Source: Chromatiales bacterium (GTDB lineage: Bacteria > Pseudomonadota > Gammaproteobacteria > Chromatiales > Chromatiaceae). Taken from it: a stretch of DNA of 48,238 bases. The translations under genes were made by a program, and so were the position numbers. The notes below the pieces were generated by a model, which was not told the DNA's origin, did no database searches, and saw only the letters and a list, made by a program, of their open reading frames with translations. Below, piece by piece: positions 1 through 9,891 of this stretch. The DNA lies in the NCBI GenBank assembly GCA_030145485.1, contig JAQYVP010000155.1, positions 1-48,238 on the forward strand. Direction: 5' to 3'. How positions within the stretch are numbered: position 1 is the stretch's first letter; the number at the start of each line of letters is the position of its first letter.

Positions 1-3
1 TAA

Positions 4-189
4 TTGGTCTGTATGCAGACCATGTTTTTCCTGATGGTCCGCCAGATAAGTGCGGGTTCTCGTAACCATCTACATGGTTTGCGTTACTGCATCAATTTTG
101 CTTCGTTGCGTTTTATTCATCTCGATGAGATGGAAGCAGAGGATTACGGGGTCTATGTCTCTCGAATTGACAATAAAAAAGGTAATTGA
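4..189 (+). CDS. Possible small or partial hypothetical ORF at the left edge
   Basis: An open frame ends in TGA two bases before the msrA ATG; the spacing would suit the last gene of an operon. The frame is closed upstream by TAA at 1-3, and the first ATG is at 16. I do not recognise the peptide. A different frame (3-65) reads [20 protein letters not shown] and then stops, and also looks protein-like, so this could be the end of a gene outside the window, possibly frameshifted. Coding status is uncertain. Confidence 0.2.
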   Translation: MVCMQTMFFLMVRQISAGSRNHLHGLRYCINFASLRFIHLDEMEAEDYGVYVSRIDNKKGN

Positions 190-191
190 TC

Positions 192-689
192 ATGACAATA
201 GAACATGCGATTCTGGCTGGTGGTTGTTTTTGGGGCATGCAGGATCTGATGCGTAAATTACCCGGCATACAGTCAACACGTGTCGGCTACACGGGCGGTG
301 ATGTAGCCAATGCAACCTATCGAAACCACGGCAACCATGCTGAAGCGATTGAAATTGAATTTGATAGTGAGGTGATCAGTTACCGGGATATATTGGCTTT
401 TTACTTTCAGATTCACGATCCCTCGACACTTGATCGCCAGGGGAGCGACCGCGGTGCATCGTATCGCTCTGAAATCTTTTACAACACAGATGAACAACGT
501 GCAGTTGCCGTTAGAACCATTGAAGATGTCAACGCTTCCAATCTATGGCCTGCTGCAGTGGTGACTAAAGTCAGTGCTGCAGGTGACTTTTGGCAGGCAG
601 AGCCCGAGCATCAGGATTATCTTGAACGCCTACCGCATGGTTACACCTGCCACTTTCCCCGTCCTGACTGGGTACTACCAAAGTCGTAA
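192..689 (+). CDS. msrA: Peptide-methionine (S)-S-oxide reductase MsrA
   Basis: Reduces the S-epimer of methionine sulfoxide, free or in proteins, back to methionine in the cytoplasm, using thioredoxin as electron donor. The 165-residue product has the MsrA signature GCFWG at residues 11-15 with the catalytic Cys12. The family blocks [28 protein letters not shown]-like and YRSEIFY follow, and the C-terminus ends near PEHQDYLER. No MsrB domain is fused. ATG at 192 is preferred over the in-frame TTG at 186 because AAGG lies about 9 nt upstream of it. It is a single gene facing the minus-strand gene at 777. Thioredoxin-like proteins elsewhere in the window (trxC, cnoX) could serve the same oxidative-stress response; that link is inference. 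Confidence 0.95.
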   Translation: MTIEHAILAGGCFWGMQDLMRKLPGIQSTRVGYTGGDVANATYRNHGNHAEAIEIEFDSEVISYRDILAFYFQIHDPSTLDRQGSDRGASYRSEIFYNTDEQRAVAVRTIEDVNASNLWPAAVVTKVSAAGDFWQAEPEHQDYLERLPHGYTCHFPRPDWVLPKS

Positions 690-776
690 TATCTCAATAT
701 ACGAATAACACCAGGCTCAAGGGGCAGTTGTCATTGTCAATGCAGCCCCATGCTCTCGAGACTGACTCTGCCGTGG

Positions 777-3374
777 TCACACTTCGTTCATTTCATCCAT
801 GGTTCCCACCAGCTTTGCCGGCAGCCAGGGCATTCCGCTGATCACAGAAACTACCACAGCAGCTGCATAGGTGATGCTCTGGATGACGAGCACCAGCGCC
901 CACAACCGGACATCCAGCATATCACCGTCAAAGCGCATCAGCACCACACTGGCAGCCAGCAAGAATGCCGCCAGAAACAGGAGCTCTTCGCGGGCATCGA
1001 GCAACGAGCGGTACAGCGCATTGCTTTGAACCCGTTTTGGAGTGCGAAAAAATCCAATCTTGCGGGTCACAAATCCAGCCAGCATGGCGCGGGCGATGGT
1101 ATGCGACAGCGCCAGTCCCGCGATACCGGCAGCGATACTCTGTCTCAGAGTCGCGCCAATACTATGACGATAGAGAAAAAATATCTTCAATATCTTGAAT
1201 AAAAACAGCGTCACCGGCAGTACCATGAAGATGATATGCGGCGGACTCACGTACTGGGGAAACCAGATCATGCCGATCGACCAGCCCAGCGCGGCAAAGT
1301 TAAAAATAAGATTGAAGCCATCGGCAAACCACGGCAGCCAGCCGGCAATAAAGTGGTAACGCTGGCCTCTGCTGAGCCGGGACTTCTCCAGTCCCAGCAA
1401 CTCGACCAGGTGCTTGCGCATGATCAGCACAGCCCCGTAAGCCCAGCGAAAACGCTGTTTTTTATAATCGATGAAGGTGTCCGGCATCAACCCCTTGCCA
1501 AAGCTCTGTGCAACATAGGTTGCCGCAAATCCATGCTCGAAGATGCGCAGACCGAGCTCTGCATCCTCGGTAATACACCACTCAGGCCAGCCGCCGACCT
1601 CCTCCAGTACTGATTTGCGCACCAGTGTCATGGTACCGTGCTGGATGATGGCATTGCGTTCATTGCGCGTCACCATGCCGATGTGAAAGAAGCCCCGGTA
1701 CTCTGCCAGACACATCGCTTTGAAAGCATTCTCATCCCCGTCCCTGTAGTCCTGGGGGGCCTGCACAATGGCAATTTCTGGGGTAGTGAAACGGGGCACC
1801 GATGTACGCAGCCAATCAGAATTCACCTGGTAGTCGCTGTCGATCACCGCAATAATCTCCGCATCGGATGCGGTTTTTTTCAACACAAAATTGAGCGCAC
1901 CCGCCTTGAAACCTGAGAGTGGATCCACATGGAAAAAATGAAAACGTTCGCCCAGCTTGTCGCAATGGGCCTGCACCGGCTGCCACACGCCAGGATCTTT
2001 GGTGTTGTTGTCGATCACCAGAACCTCAAAGTGCGGGTAATCGAGAGCTGCCAGTGCATCCAGCGTCTGTATGAGCATTTGCTGCGGTTCGTCATAGGCC
2101 GGCACATGAATTGATACCATCGCCAACTCGGCATCCGCCATTGCACCTGCGTGTATTTCGCGGCGTGACTCTCCCAACCATAAAGCCTCGGCCCACTCAT
2201 GCGCCTCGGCCAACAGCACCACAATGACGCCCAGTGCAAACAGGAACAACACCACTCCCACGGCCAGGGTCGCAGGCGTCATATATTGCTGGAAAAACTG
2301 GTAAACCATCCACACTGCAAAAGTGGTGATTGCAAAAGTAATCAGCGCCAGAAAACCACGGCCACGTGATCCCAGGCCACTGCTGTCACGAAACAGCAGC
2401 GCAAGCAGTAAAATTGCAATGCCGATGGCAATGGCCGACAATCCTCTCCACTCGGGAATCATCACCACCGGTTGTACAAAATCGAATTTAGGATCCCGCT
2501 CGGTATTATAGACACCCCAATGCGAACCCGCCTCCCCCTCCAGCTCGCGCTTCCACAGCTGATCGAAAGCTTCCATTATGTAGTAGGTGTAGCCCTCTTT
2601 CTCGGCAGAGTCGAGGAAGCGGCGTAAAAAAATCGCCTGGTTTGCCTGGCTGGCCACAGCTCCCTGCCGGGTGCGGCCATAACTCGGCCAACCCACCTCG
2701 GCAATCACGATCTCCTTGGCGGGGAAAGCCGTTTGTAACTCGTTATAACGCATGTTGACATAATCGACGGCGCTATCGACCGGAATCCCCTCCCAGTACG
2801 GCAGCAGATGCACTGCGATGAAATCGACGTTTGCTGCAAGTTCGGGGTGCTCCAGCCAGATATGCCAGGGCTCTGCCAGACTGACAGGAGCCCACACAAC
2901 CTCTTTCACCTGCTTGATATAGGTAATCATCTGTTCGACAGAGCGTTCACCACGTAACAGCGCCTCATTGCCGACGATCACACGCACCACAGCCCGATGA
3001 CTCTCACGGTAAATGCTTAGCAGCTTCTCAATTTCAGCGGCATTAGCCTCCTCGTTATCACTGATCCAGGCGCCGAGGGCTACATTCAGATCATAGACTC
3101 CGGCCAGCCTGGGAATCTCCGCCAGAGTCGATGCCACGGAGTAGGTCCGAATTGCATGCGCATCGCCGGACAAGAGCGCGAGATCCTCGTTAATCTCTTC
3201 GATTTTGGGATAGGTATTCGTCGACGGACCGTGCTCACTGCGACCGGGGGAGAAACAGAAACCATCAATTTCTGAAGGCCAGGGCGGCTCGATATCAGGC
3301 TGGTTGACCACCGCCCACAGCATAACCGTAAGCCCGCCCATAAGGAGGGTGATGATAAGGCTGGAACGATTCAC
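777..3374 (-). CDS. GH17-GT2 fusion: NdvB-like beta-glucan synthase/transglycosylase
   Basis: An 865-residue membrane protein joining two carbohydrate-active domains. An N-terminal membrane anchor (about 5-23) precedes a glycoside hydrolase family 17 domain (about 35-305). That domain has the acid/base motif VGNEALLR (Glu137) and the nucleophile motif EVGWPS (Glu226). Three hydrophobic segments (about 311-328, 340-360, 368-390) lead to a GT2 processive glycosyltransferase domain (about 418-650) with DSD at 512-514, TED at 602-604 and QRFRW at 640-644. At least four more membrane segments follow. This architecture matches the Pseudomonas NdvB type of beta-(1,3)-glucan enzymes. The GT2 part should polymerise UDP-glucose in the cytoplasm and the GH17 part should face the periplasm and rearrange or cyclise product; topology and product are inferred. 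It starts 43 nt after the decarboxylase gene. Confidence 0.85.
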   Translation of the reverse strand: MNRSSLIITLLMGGLTVMLWAVVNQPDIEPPWPSEIDGFCFSPGRSEHGPSTNTYPKIEEINEDLALLSGDAHAIRTYSVASTLAEIPRLAGVYDLNVALGAWISDNEEANAAEIEKLLSIYRESHRAVVRVIVGNEALLRGERSVEQMITYIKQVKEVVWAPVSLAEPWHIWLEHPELAANVDFIAVHLLPYWEGIPVDSAVDYVNMRYNELQTAFPAKEIVIAEVGWPSYGRTRQGAVASQANQAIFLRRFLDSAEKEGYTYYIMEAFDQLWKRELEGEAGSHWGVYNTERDPKFDFVQPVVMIPEWRGLSAIAIGIAILLLALLFRDSSGLGSRGRGFLALITFAITTFAVWMVYQFFQQYMTPATLAVGVVLFLFALGVIVVLLAEAHEWAEALWLGESRREIHAGAMADAELAMVSIHVPAYDEPQQMLIQTLDALAALDYPHFEVLVIDNNTKDPGVWQPVQAHCDKLGERFHFFHVDPLSGFKAGALNFVLKKTASDAEIIAVIDSDYQVNSDWLRTSVPRFTTPEIAIVQAPQDYRDGDENAFKAMCLAEYRGFFHIGMVTRNERNAIIQHGTMTLVRKSVLEEVGGWPEWCITEDAELGLRIFEHGFAATYVAQSFGKGLMPDTFIDYKKQRFRWAYGAVLIMRKHLVELLGLEKSRLSRGQRYHFIAGWLPWFADGFNLIFNFAALGWSIGMIWFPQYVSPPHIIFMVLPVTLFLFKILKIFFLYRHSIGATLRQSIAAGIAGLALSHTIARAMLAGFVTRKIGFFRTPKRVQSNALYRSLLDAREELLFLAAFLLAASVVLMRFDGDMLDVRLWALVLVIQSITYAAAVVVSVISGMPWLPAKLVGTMDEMNEV

Positions 3375-3417
3375 AGCATAAAACGAATGTTATGGCGGCA
3401 GGAATCCGCATGGTGAA

Positions 3418-3837
3418 TCATCGCGACACCCTGCCGCGCAATGCCTCGCTCACCTCCATGCGTCCGGGGTAGAAGGCACGCTTGAGTACCGGAATGGCAT
3501 TTTCGGGTTGCGCATCGCCACACATGAAGAGATCGAAGGCTGCATAATCACGCTCAGGCCAGGTATGTACACTCATATGTGACTCGGCAAGCACCGCAAC
3601 ACCGGAGACACCACCACTGGAAGAAAAATGATGCAGATGAATATGCAACAGGGTTGCTCCACAGGCATCAACACACTGACGCATTGCTTTTTCGATGTGT
3701 CCTATATCATCGAGATAGCTGGCTTCCCATAAATCCAGCAACAGATGGAGACCGGCGTACTCAACATCTTCACGCAGGATAAAGTGATCATCCGGGGTCT
3801 CGATGTCTGTCTCAGAAGGCGCAATTATGTGCATCAT
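3418..3837 (-). CDS. speD: S-adenosylmethionine decarboxylase proenzyme (SpeH-type)
   Basis: Makes decarboxylated S-adenosylmethionine, the aminopropyl donor for spermidine. From the chosen start the proenzyme is 139 residues, the size of the small bacterial/archaeal class. Self-cleavage is expected between Glu85 and Ser86 in AESHMSVHTWPE, with Ser86 becoming the pyruvoyl group. His91 and Cys106 (FMCGD) are the conserved catalytic residues. An in-frame ATG at 3990 would add 51 residues, but that extension is encoded by a dispersed palindromic repeat (3861-3975) that recurs at the right edge of the window, so it is rejected; the ATGATG at 3837 is used. No spermidine synthase gene is in the window. 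The GH17-GT2 gene follows 43 nt later. Confidence 0.9.
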   Translation of the reverse strand: MMHIIAPSETDIETPDDHFILREDVEYAGLHLLLDLWEASYLDDIGHIEKAMRQCVDACGATLLHIHLHHFSSSGGVSGVAVLAESHMSVHTWPERDYAAFDLFMCGDAQPENAIPVLKRAFYPGRMEVSEALRGRVSR

Positions 3838-3860
3838 TTGTAAATTCTCAATAGCCCGCG

Positions 3861-3975
3861 CAGTAAGCAGGGTTGGGAGTCTGCTTTTCAGGGCTGTATA
3901 AAACAGGGATGTTTTATCAGAGCTTACATGGACGTATTCACGCGTCCCTGAAAGGCTGATCCCGACCCTGTGCAG
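3861..3975. repeat. Family C palindromic repeat, copy 1
   Basis: An imperfect palindrome between perM and the AdoMet decarboxylase gene. Outer arms GCAGGGTTGGG and CCCGACCCTG pair, inside them CTTTTCAGG pairs with CCTGAAAGG, and the centre carries AACAGGGATGTTTTATCAG. A second copy with the same order lies at 48036-48150. Confidence 0.85.
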
Positions 3976-4026
3976 ACTCGGACAATGCACAGATTTTTTG
4001 AGGAGTTATCATCATTTCCCTCTAAA

Positions 4027-5082
4027 TCAGGCTTCAAGCTGCTGGCTTGGCCAGGCTGTCAATACGGCTTTGACCAGGGTACCCAGTGGTATGGCGAAAA
4101 ACACCCCCCAGAAGCCCCATAATCCACCAAATACCAGGATTGATACGATGATTGCCACCGGATGCAGATTGACCACTTCCGAAAACAGCAGCGGGACCAG
4201 AACATTGCCGTCGAGCGCCTGGATAACGAAATAGGCGACAGCCAGACCTCCAAAGGCGCCGCCCCAGCCCCACTGGAACCAGGCGACGAGCAGCACCGGC
4301 AGCGTAACCACTGCAGCGCCAATATAGGGAATAATTACAGAGAGGCCAACCAGCACCCCCAGCAGCAAGGCATAGTGCAGACCGAACAGTGAAAAAGTGA
4401 TGTAGCTCGCCAAACCGATAATCAATATTTCCCAGAATTTGCCGCGCACGTAGTTGGCAATTTGCATATCGACATCGATCCACACCTGATCTGCTATGCC
4501 ACGGTCTTTGGGGAAAAAACGCAGAAACCACTGCGCAATCAGCTCTTTGTCCTTCATAAAAAAGAACACCAGCATCGGCACAAGAATGAGATAGACAAGC
4601 AGGGTGATAATGCCGACAACCGAAGCTGCCGAGGTAGAGAGAATCTTCTGCCCTGCCAACGCCACTTCGTTTTTGATCACAGTGATCAGGCGTGTGATCT
4701 GATCAGCAGTGACAAGCTCAGGATAGAACTCCGGAAGCCTCATGAGGCTGTTTTGTCCGCTCGAGATCATGTAAGGAAGTTGCTGAACCAGTTCCGTCAG
4801 CTGGCTGGAAGCCAGTGGCAGAACCCTAAAAATAATCAGCACCACGAACAGCATAAAGGCAAAAAAGACAACGATAACCGACAGCAGTCTTGGTAGATGA
4901 TAGCGCTCAAGAATGCTCACCAGGCCTTCGAGCAGATAGGCAATAACCAGACTTGCAAGCACCGGCGCCAGCATGTCCCCGAAAAACAGGATGACTGTAA
5001 ACCCGGCAACCAATGCCAGTACCAGCGCCACAACCCGGGGATCGGAAAAGGTACGGCGAAACCAGTCAGTGACAAGATTCAT
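4027..5082 (-). CDS. perM: PerM/AI-2E transporter-family permease
   Basis: A 351-residue integral membrane protein of the PerM/YdiK/TqsA (AI-2 exporter-like) family. Hydrophobic segments occur near residues 18-35, 38-56, 65-88, 150-178, 208-232, 237-262, 268-292 and 305-335, with a central soluble stretch (about 90-145) between the third and fourth, the usual family layout. The PDD-like signatures near the C-terminus (YFVIQALDGNVLVPLLFSE, then NLHPVAIIVSILVFGGLWG) are typical. Substrate is unknown for most members, so quorum-signal export should not be assumed. It is third in a lysR-unknown-perM cluster, 3 nt after the unknown gene. Confidence 0.85.
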   Translation of the reverse strand: MNLVTDWFRRTFSDPRVVALVLALVAGFTVILFFGDMLAPVLASLVIAYLLEGLVSILERYHLPRLLSVIVVFFAFMLFVVLIIFRVLPLASSQLTELVQQLPYMISSGQNSLMRLPEFYPELVTADQITRLITVIKNEVALAGQKILSTSAASVVGIITLLVYLILVPMLVFFFMKDKELIAQWFLRFFPKDRGIADQVWIDVDMQIANYVRGKFWEILIIGLASYITFSLFGLHYALLLGVLVGLSVIIPYIGAAVVTLPVLLVAWFQWGWGGAFGGLAVAYFVIQALDGNVLVPLLFSEVVNLHPVAIIVSILVFGGLWGFWGVFFAIPLGTLVKAVLTAWPSQQLEA

Positions 5083-5085
5083 CCC

Positions 5086-5475
5086 TTACTCCGTCTGAAG
5101 TTGCTTGCGGTATTCTTCATATCGTGAGGAAAACAGCACTTCCAGATCATCAATCACATCAGTGGCTGTCCTTCCCTTCAAAACATGGGAAGACATCAGG
5201 TCTGAAGTCTCGTGCAGCAGGGTCTCTTTTTCCAGCATGGGATAACAGCCGGATAATCGCCGAATTGCGGCCACCACACTCTCCTGCTGCGGCCGCTGCA
5301 TATCTCCGGGTAGTTGCAACTGCTGCTGCAGGGACTCTTTTTTCAAGCTGGAACGCTGTTGCAAAAACTCGGCAAATGCTACCAAAGAGTGCTTGTCCTC
5401 GCTACTGAGGCTTTGATACAAAGCGTGCAATCTGCTGTTTTTCTCGCCCCCGCCCATGGGCATCGAAGGCAGCAT
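5086..5475 (-). CDS. Conserved-looking hypothetical protein coupled to lysR and perM
   Basis: About 129 residues, soluble, with no membrane segment. I do not recognise a family with certainty. The middle is strongly helical and Gln-rich (residues about 15-65), followed by RRLSGCYPMLEKETLLHE and a Glu/Arg-rich C-terminus ending YEEYRKQLQTE. The ATG at 5475 overlaps the TGA of the upstream LysR gene by one base (TGATG), with GGAGAG just before it, and perM begins 3 nt after its stop. Translation therefore appears coupled to both neighbours. An in-frame TTG at 5478 is an alternative start. It could be a small adaptor or regulator; no function is claimed. Confidence 0.7.
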   Translation of the reverse strand: MLPSMPMGGGEKNSRLHALYQSLSSEDKHSLVAFAEFLQQRSSLKKESLQQQLQLPGDMQRPQQESVVAAIRRLSGCYPMLEKETLLHETSDLMSSHVLKGRTATDVIDDLEVLFSSRYEEYRKQLQTE

Positions 5476-6380
5476 CAACTCTCCTTCTCTGAACCGGAGG
5501 ATTCGCAGTAGTCTCGTGCAAATTCCAGCAGTGTCTCCATCAGGCGCAAACGAAATTTCTGCTTTTGGTGCACAAATGAGAATGGACGATCCGGTTGGGT
5601 ATCAAAAGGAATGCACACCAGGGTCCCCAATTGCAACTCCTTCTGAATCGTTGCTCTGGAAACCACCGAAACTCCCATATCCGCCTCGACCGCCCCCTTG
5701 ACAGCTTCAGGACTGCCAAGTTCCATCGATATATTGATGCTGGAGTCACAGTCATCCATCATGCTCATCACAGCTTCGCGGGTTCCGGAGCCCTCTTCAC
5801 GGCAGATAAAGGGGTATTTTGCAAGATCCTTGAAAGAGATGACTTTTTTCTCGGCAAGTGGATTACCGGGTGCAGCAATTGCGACCAGCTGGTCTTTACG
5901 GCACTCTTCGACTACCAGGTTTTTATTGGTAACAGGCGCCTCGATGACTCCAAGATCGATAACATTGTTCTCCACCATACGAACAATTCCCTCGGAGTTG
6001 GAGACCTTGAGATGAATATTGACATCGGGATGCTCTGCCTTGAAATCACCCAGCAGCGGTGGCAGCATGTATTCCGCGATGGTTGTACTGGCGCCAATGG
6101 TGAGAGTACCGCTGATCTCCCCAGTCATCTCGCGTACGGCGTTCTCCATCTGTCCGTAGATCTCGAAGATCTTGTCGGCATAACCATAGACACGTGTACC
6201 TGCTTCAGTCAGAGTGATGCGGTTATGCGTACGATCGAAAAGACGCGTGTTGAAATACTCTTCCAGCTGGCGCACCTGAAAAGTGACGGCAGGTTGCGTC
6301 ATGTGCAGGGATTCGGCCGCTTTGGTAAAACTTAACAAGCGGGCAACCATGTGGAATACCTGTAATCTGCGATCAGCCAT
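5475..6380 (-). CDS. LysR-family transcriptional regulator
   Basis: A 301-residue LysR-type regulator. The N-terminal winged helix-turn-helix covers about residues 1-60 (LLSFTKAAESLHMTQPAVTF, then LEEYFNTRLFDR), followed by a linker helix and a periplasmic-binding-protein-like effector domain (about 85-295) with FICREEGSGTREAV. The overall look is of the CysL/CbbR-like branch; the effector is not predictable from sequence alone. ATG at 6380 (MADRRLQVF) is preferred because the extra eight codons from 6404 lie outside the family start. It heads the cluster lysR-unknown-perM on the minus strand, and zwf ends about 118 nt upstream. Confidence 0.92.
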   Translation of the reverse strand: MADRRLQVFHMVARLLSFTKAAESLHMTQPAVTFQVRQLEEYFNTRLFDRTHNRITLTEAGTRVYGYADKIFEIYGQMENAVREMTGEISGTLTIGASTTIAEYMLPPLLGDFKAEHPDVNIHLKVSNSEGIVRMVENNVIDLGVIEAPVTNKNLVVEECRKDQLVAIAAPGNPLAEKKVISFKDLAKYPFICREEGSGTREAVMSMMDDCDSSINISMELGSPEAVKGAVEADMGVSVVSRATIQKELQLGTLVCIPFDTQPDRPFSFVHQKQKFRLRLMETLLEFARDYCESSGSEKES

Positions 6381-6497
6381 GAATGAATGCCATTTTGCTA
6401 TCAATAAATTACATTTATACCATAATTCACTCCTAAATAATATTTATAGAAGCAATATAGTTGAACAAACCCCAGGCAAATCGAGTATTCTGAAAAG

Positions 6498-7979
<1,482 letters not shown>

Positions 7980-8312
7980 TGAAAATACTCGCTGTAGTTC
8001 AAAATGGATGGCTCAACCTGATTCAGGATGACTGCTGCTCAGGAGCAGGCGACTATATCACTATCCAATGGAATCCCCATTCCATCAGCAATTCTAAATG
8101 TAGAGAGATTACTCACCACGAAGGAGACGAAGAGCACGAAGGCATTTTTATAAACAGTTGATTCTTCGTGGTCTTCGTGTGCTTCGTGGTAAAAGTCTTT
8201 TAAAATATCGACATTTTATAGGTACGTTGAGAATTGCTACCATCCCATAGATTGATTCAGCGTTTTCCCGGACAACTGATATAATAGACGGTGAAAAGAG
8301 CCAGGAATCAAC
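7980..8312. other. Intergenic region between divergent zwf and DUF3581 genes
   Basis: This gap carries a family A hairpin element (8083-8215) and then an AT-rich promoter-like stretch. A TATAAT hexamer at 8280-8285 is a plausible -10 for the plus-strand gene, but no well-spaced -35 is obvious. No gene is seen. Confidence 0.5.
8083..8215. repeat. Family A hairpin element (CACGAAG type)
   Basis: The left arm has repeated ACGAAG units starting at ACCACGAAGG (8115). The right arm has the complementary TTCGTGG units ending at 8190, so the transcript would fold into a long hairpin. Read in reverse complement, the element and its flanks match the copy at 30126-30252, from TATCGACAT at one end to ATTGCTGAT at the other. 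The homologous unit is therefore about 130 bp, larger than the hairpin. Confidence 0.85.
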
Positions 8313-9020
8313 ATGCGATTAGACGACTACTATTCACAGGTAGAGGGCAAAACACTCATTTCACCACAGCAGGCAAGTGATTTTGCCAAGTCTGTCGCCG
8401 GTGACTTCAACCCCCTGCATGATGTGGACTCCAAGCGCTTTTGCGTGCCTGGGGATCTGCTGTTTGCCATCGCCCTGGCAAAATTTGGTCTCAGTCAGAA
8501 AATGCACATCTCTTTCCTCGGCATGGTCGGCAAGGATGTACCGCTTGACTTTTCAGACACTTCACCGGGAGAGCAGCGCATCGTCGATGAAAATGGCAAG
8601 GAGTATCTCAGTGTCGAACGCGAAGGGAGTGTAGCAACGGATGAAACCCTGATTCGTGACCTGGTGTGCCGCTATGTGGAGTTTTCCGGTCATACGTTCC
8701 CTGATATCCTGATCCCGCTATTGTCAGAACATAACGTCATGACCAATCCGGCGCGTCCACTTATCATCTATCAAAGCATGTCAATCGACCTGAACCGCCT
8801 TGACTTTGCCAAACCCGAACTGGAGCTCAGCAATGCATCTCTCAGCGTCTCGGGAAGAAGAGGCGATGCTCGCCTGGAGTTCCGTCTGACTGCATCCGGT
8901 GAAGTCGTCGGCAGCGGAGAGAAGAAGTTTGCAATCAGTGGACTGCGTGAACTGGACGAGGAGATCGTTCGCAAATTTGTCGACGACTACAACCGGCATA
9001 AGCAAGCATTTGCTGGTTGA
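8313..9020 (+). CDS. DUF3581 family protein
   Basis: A 235-residue soluble protein matching the gammaproteobacterial DUF3581 family by overall pattern. The N-terminal part SVAGDFNPLHDVDSKRFCVPGD resembles the MaoC/hotdog dehydratase signature, where Asp and His are catalytic; here D and H occur in the equivalent DFNPLHD stretch. An acyl-thioester-related role is possible, but this is inference. No signal peptide or membrane segment is present. It stands alone, facing the rubrerythrin gene. Confidence 0.8.
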   Translation: MRLDDYYSQVEGKTLISPQQASDFAKSVAGDFNPLHDVDSKRFCVPGDLLFAIALAKFGLSQKMHISFLGMVGKDVPLDFSDTSPGEQRIVDENGKEYLSVEREGSVATDETLIRDLVCRYVEFSGHTFPDILIPLLSEHNVMTNPARPLIIYQSMSIDLNRLDFAKPELELSNASLSVSGRRGDARLEFRLTASGEVVGSGEKKFAISGLRELDEEIVRKFVDDYNRHKQAFAG

Positions 9021-9130
9021 CCCGGGATTTCAACCGGCAGTTGGCAGTTGGAAACCTTTTTTGCTTGAATCTGTAACTTTTTTTGCTGTTTTTACTGCAA
9101 ACTGACGACTGCAGACTTTTCTTTTGCGGC

Positions 9131-9709
9131 CTACCAGTTCTCACCCAGCAGTTCGAAATGCGCCTGTGGATGCAGACATGCAGGGCAGAGTTCGGGTGCA
9201 TCATCCGCTTCATGCAGATAGCCGCAGTTTCTGCAGCGCCACACTACCTTGCCGTCCCTCTTGAAGACCCGGCCAGCTTCCAGGTTGTCAGCAAGATCAG
9301 TGTAACGCTTGCCATGCTGCTTCTCTGCAACAGAGATTGCTTCGAAGGCGAGAGCAATTTCATCAAAACCTTCACTCCAGGCCACCTTGGCAAAACCTGG
9401 GTACATATCTGACCACTCCTGCTCTTCATTTACCGCCGCCGCCCGCAAATTTTCCAGCGTAGAGCCGATCACGCCAGCCGGAAATGTTTCCGTGATCTCG
9501 ACATCGCCTCCCTGCAGAAACTTGAAGAAGCGCTTGGCATGCTCCTTCTCCTGGTTGGCAGTCTCCTCGAAGATCGATGAGATCTGCACCAGCCCCTCTT
9601 TTCTCGCAGCTGCCGCATAATAGGTATAACGGTTCCTGGCCTGGGATTCACCGGCAAATGCCATCAACAGGTTTTTTTCCGTCTTGCTTCCTTTAAATTC
9701 AGTCGTCAT
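9131..9709 (-). CDS. rbr: Rubrerythrin
   Basis: A non-haem di-iron peroxidase that reduces hydrogen peroxide, typical of microaerobic or anaerobic stress defence. The 192-residue protein begins with a ferritin-like four-helix domain (about 1-145) with diiron ligands in ESQARNRY, EETANQEKEHAKRF and EAISVAEKQHGKRY. It ends in a rubredoxin-like Fe(SCys)4 domain with CRNCG and CPAC. ATG at 9709 has GGAG 9 nt upstream; an in-frame extension to 9775 is not needed. It is convergent with the DUF3581 gene, separated by 110 nt of low-complexity sequence. The presence of rubrerythrin hints at a life with fluctuating oxygen. Confidence 0.95.
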   Translation of the reverse strand: MTTEFKGSKTEKNLLMAFAGESQARNRYTYYAAAARKEGLVQISSIFEETANQEKEHAKRFFKFLQGGDVEITETFPAGVIGSTLENLRAAAVNEEQEWSDMYPGFAKVAWSEGFDEIALAFEAISVAEKQHGKRYTDLADNLEAGRVFKRDGKVVWRCRNCGYLHEADDAPELCPACLHPQAHFELLGENW

Positions 9710-9771
9710 GTTGCCTACTCCAGGTTTATATTGTCGGGATTGAACATAGTCAGGTAACTCAATAATCCCGT

Positions 9772-9854
9772 GCATTTCGCGGTCAGAAGACCGCTCCTAC
9801 GTCTCGATGAGACATCAATGATGTAGGAGTGGTCTTCTGACCACGATGAAATGC
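9772..9854. repeat. Palindromic repeat (GGTCAGAAGACC type, family D)
   Basis: The left part GCATTTCGCGGTCAGAAGACC is mirrored by the right part GGTCTTCTGACC followed by ATGAAATGC, with GCTCCTAC/GTAGGAGT inside, so the whole 80 bp can form one hairpin. It lies upstream of rubrerythrin and downstream of greA. A degenerate relative is at 47909-47986. Confidence 0.8.
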
Positions 9855-9891
9855 GTTAGTCCTGCACGCTGTTATTGAGAAATTACGCTGG

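Noticed and set aside
750-1202. Plus-strand ORF of 150 codons over the GH17-GT2 gene end
   Set aside because: Antisense to the C-terminal membrane segments; Gln/His-rich reverse reading of a hydrophobic region.
5595-6335. Plus-strand ORF of 246 codons across lysR
   Set aside because: Antisense to a clear LysR protein; translation carries no recognisable motif.
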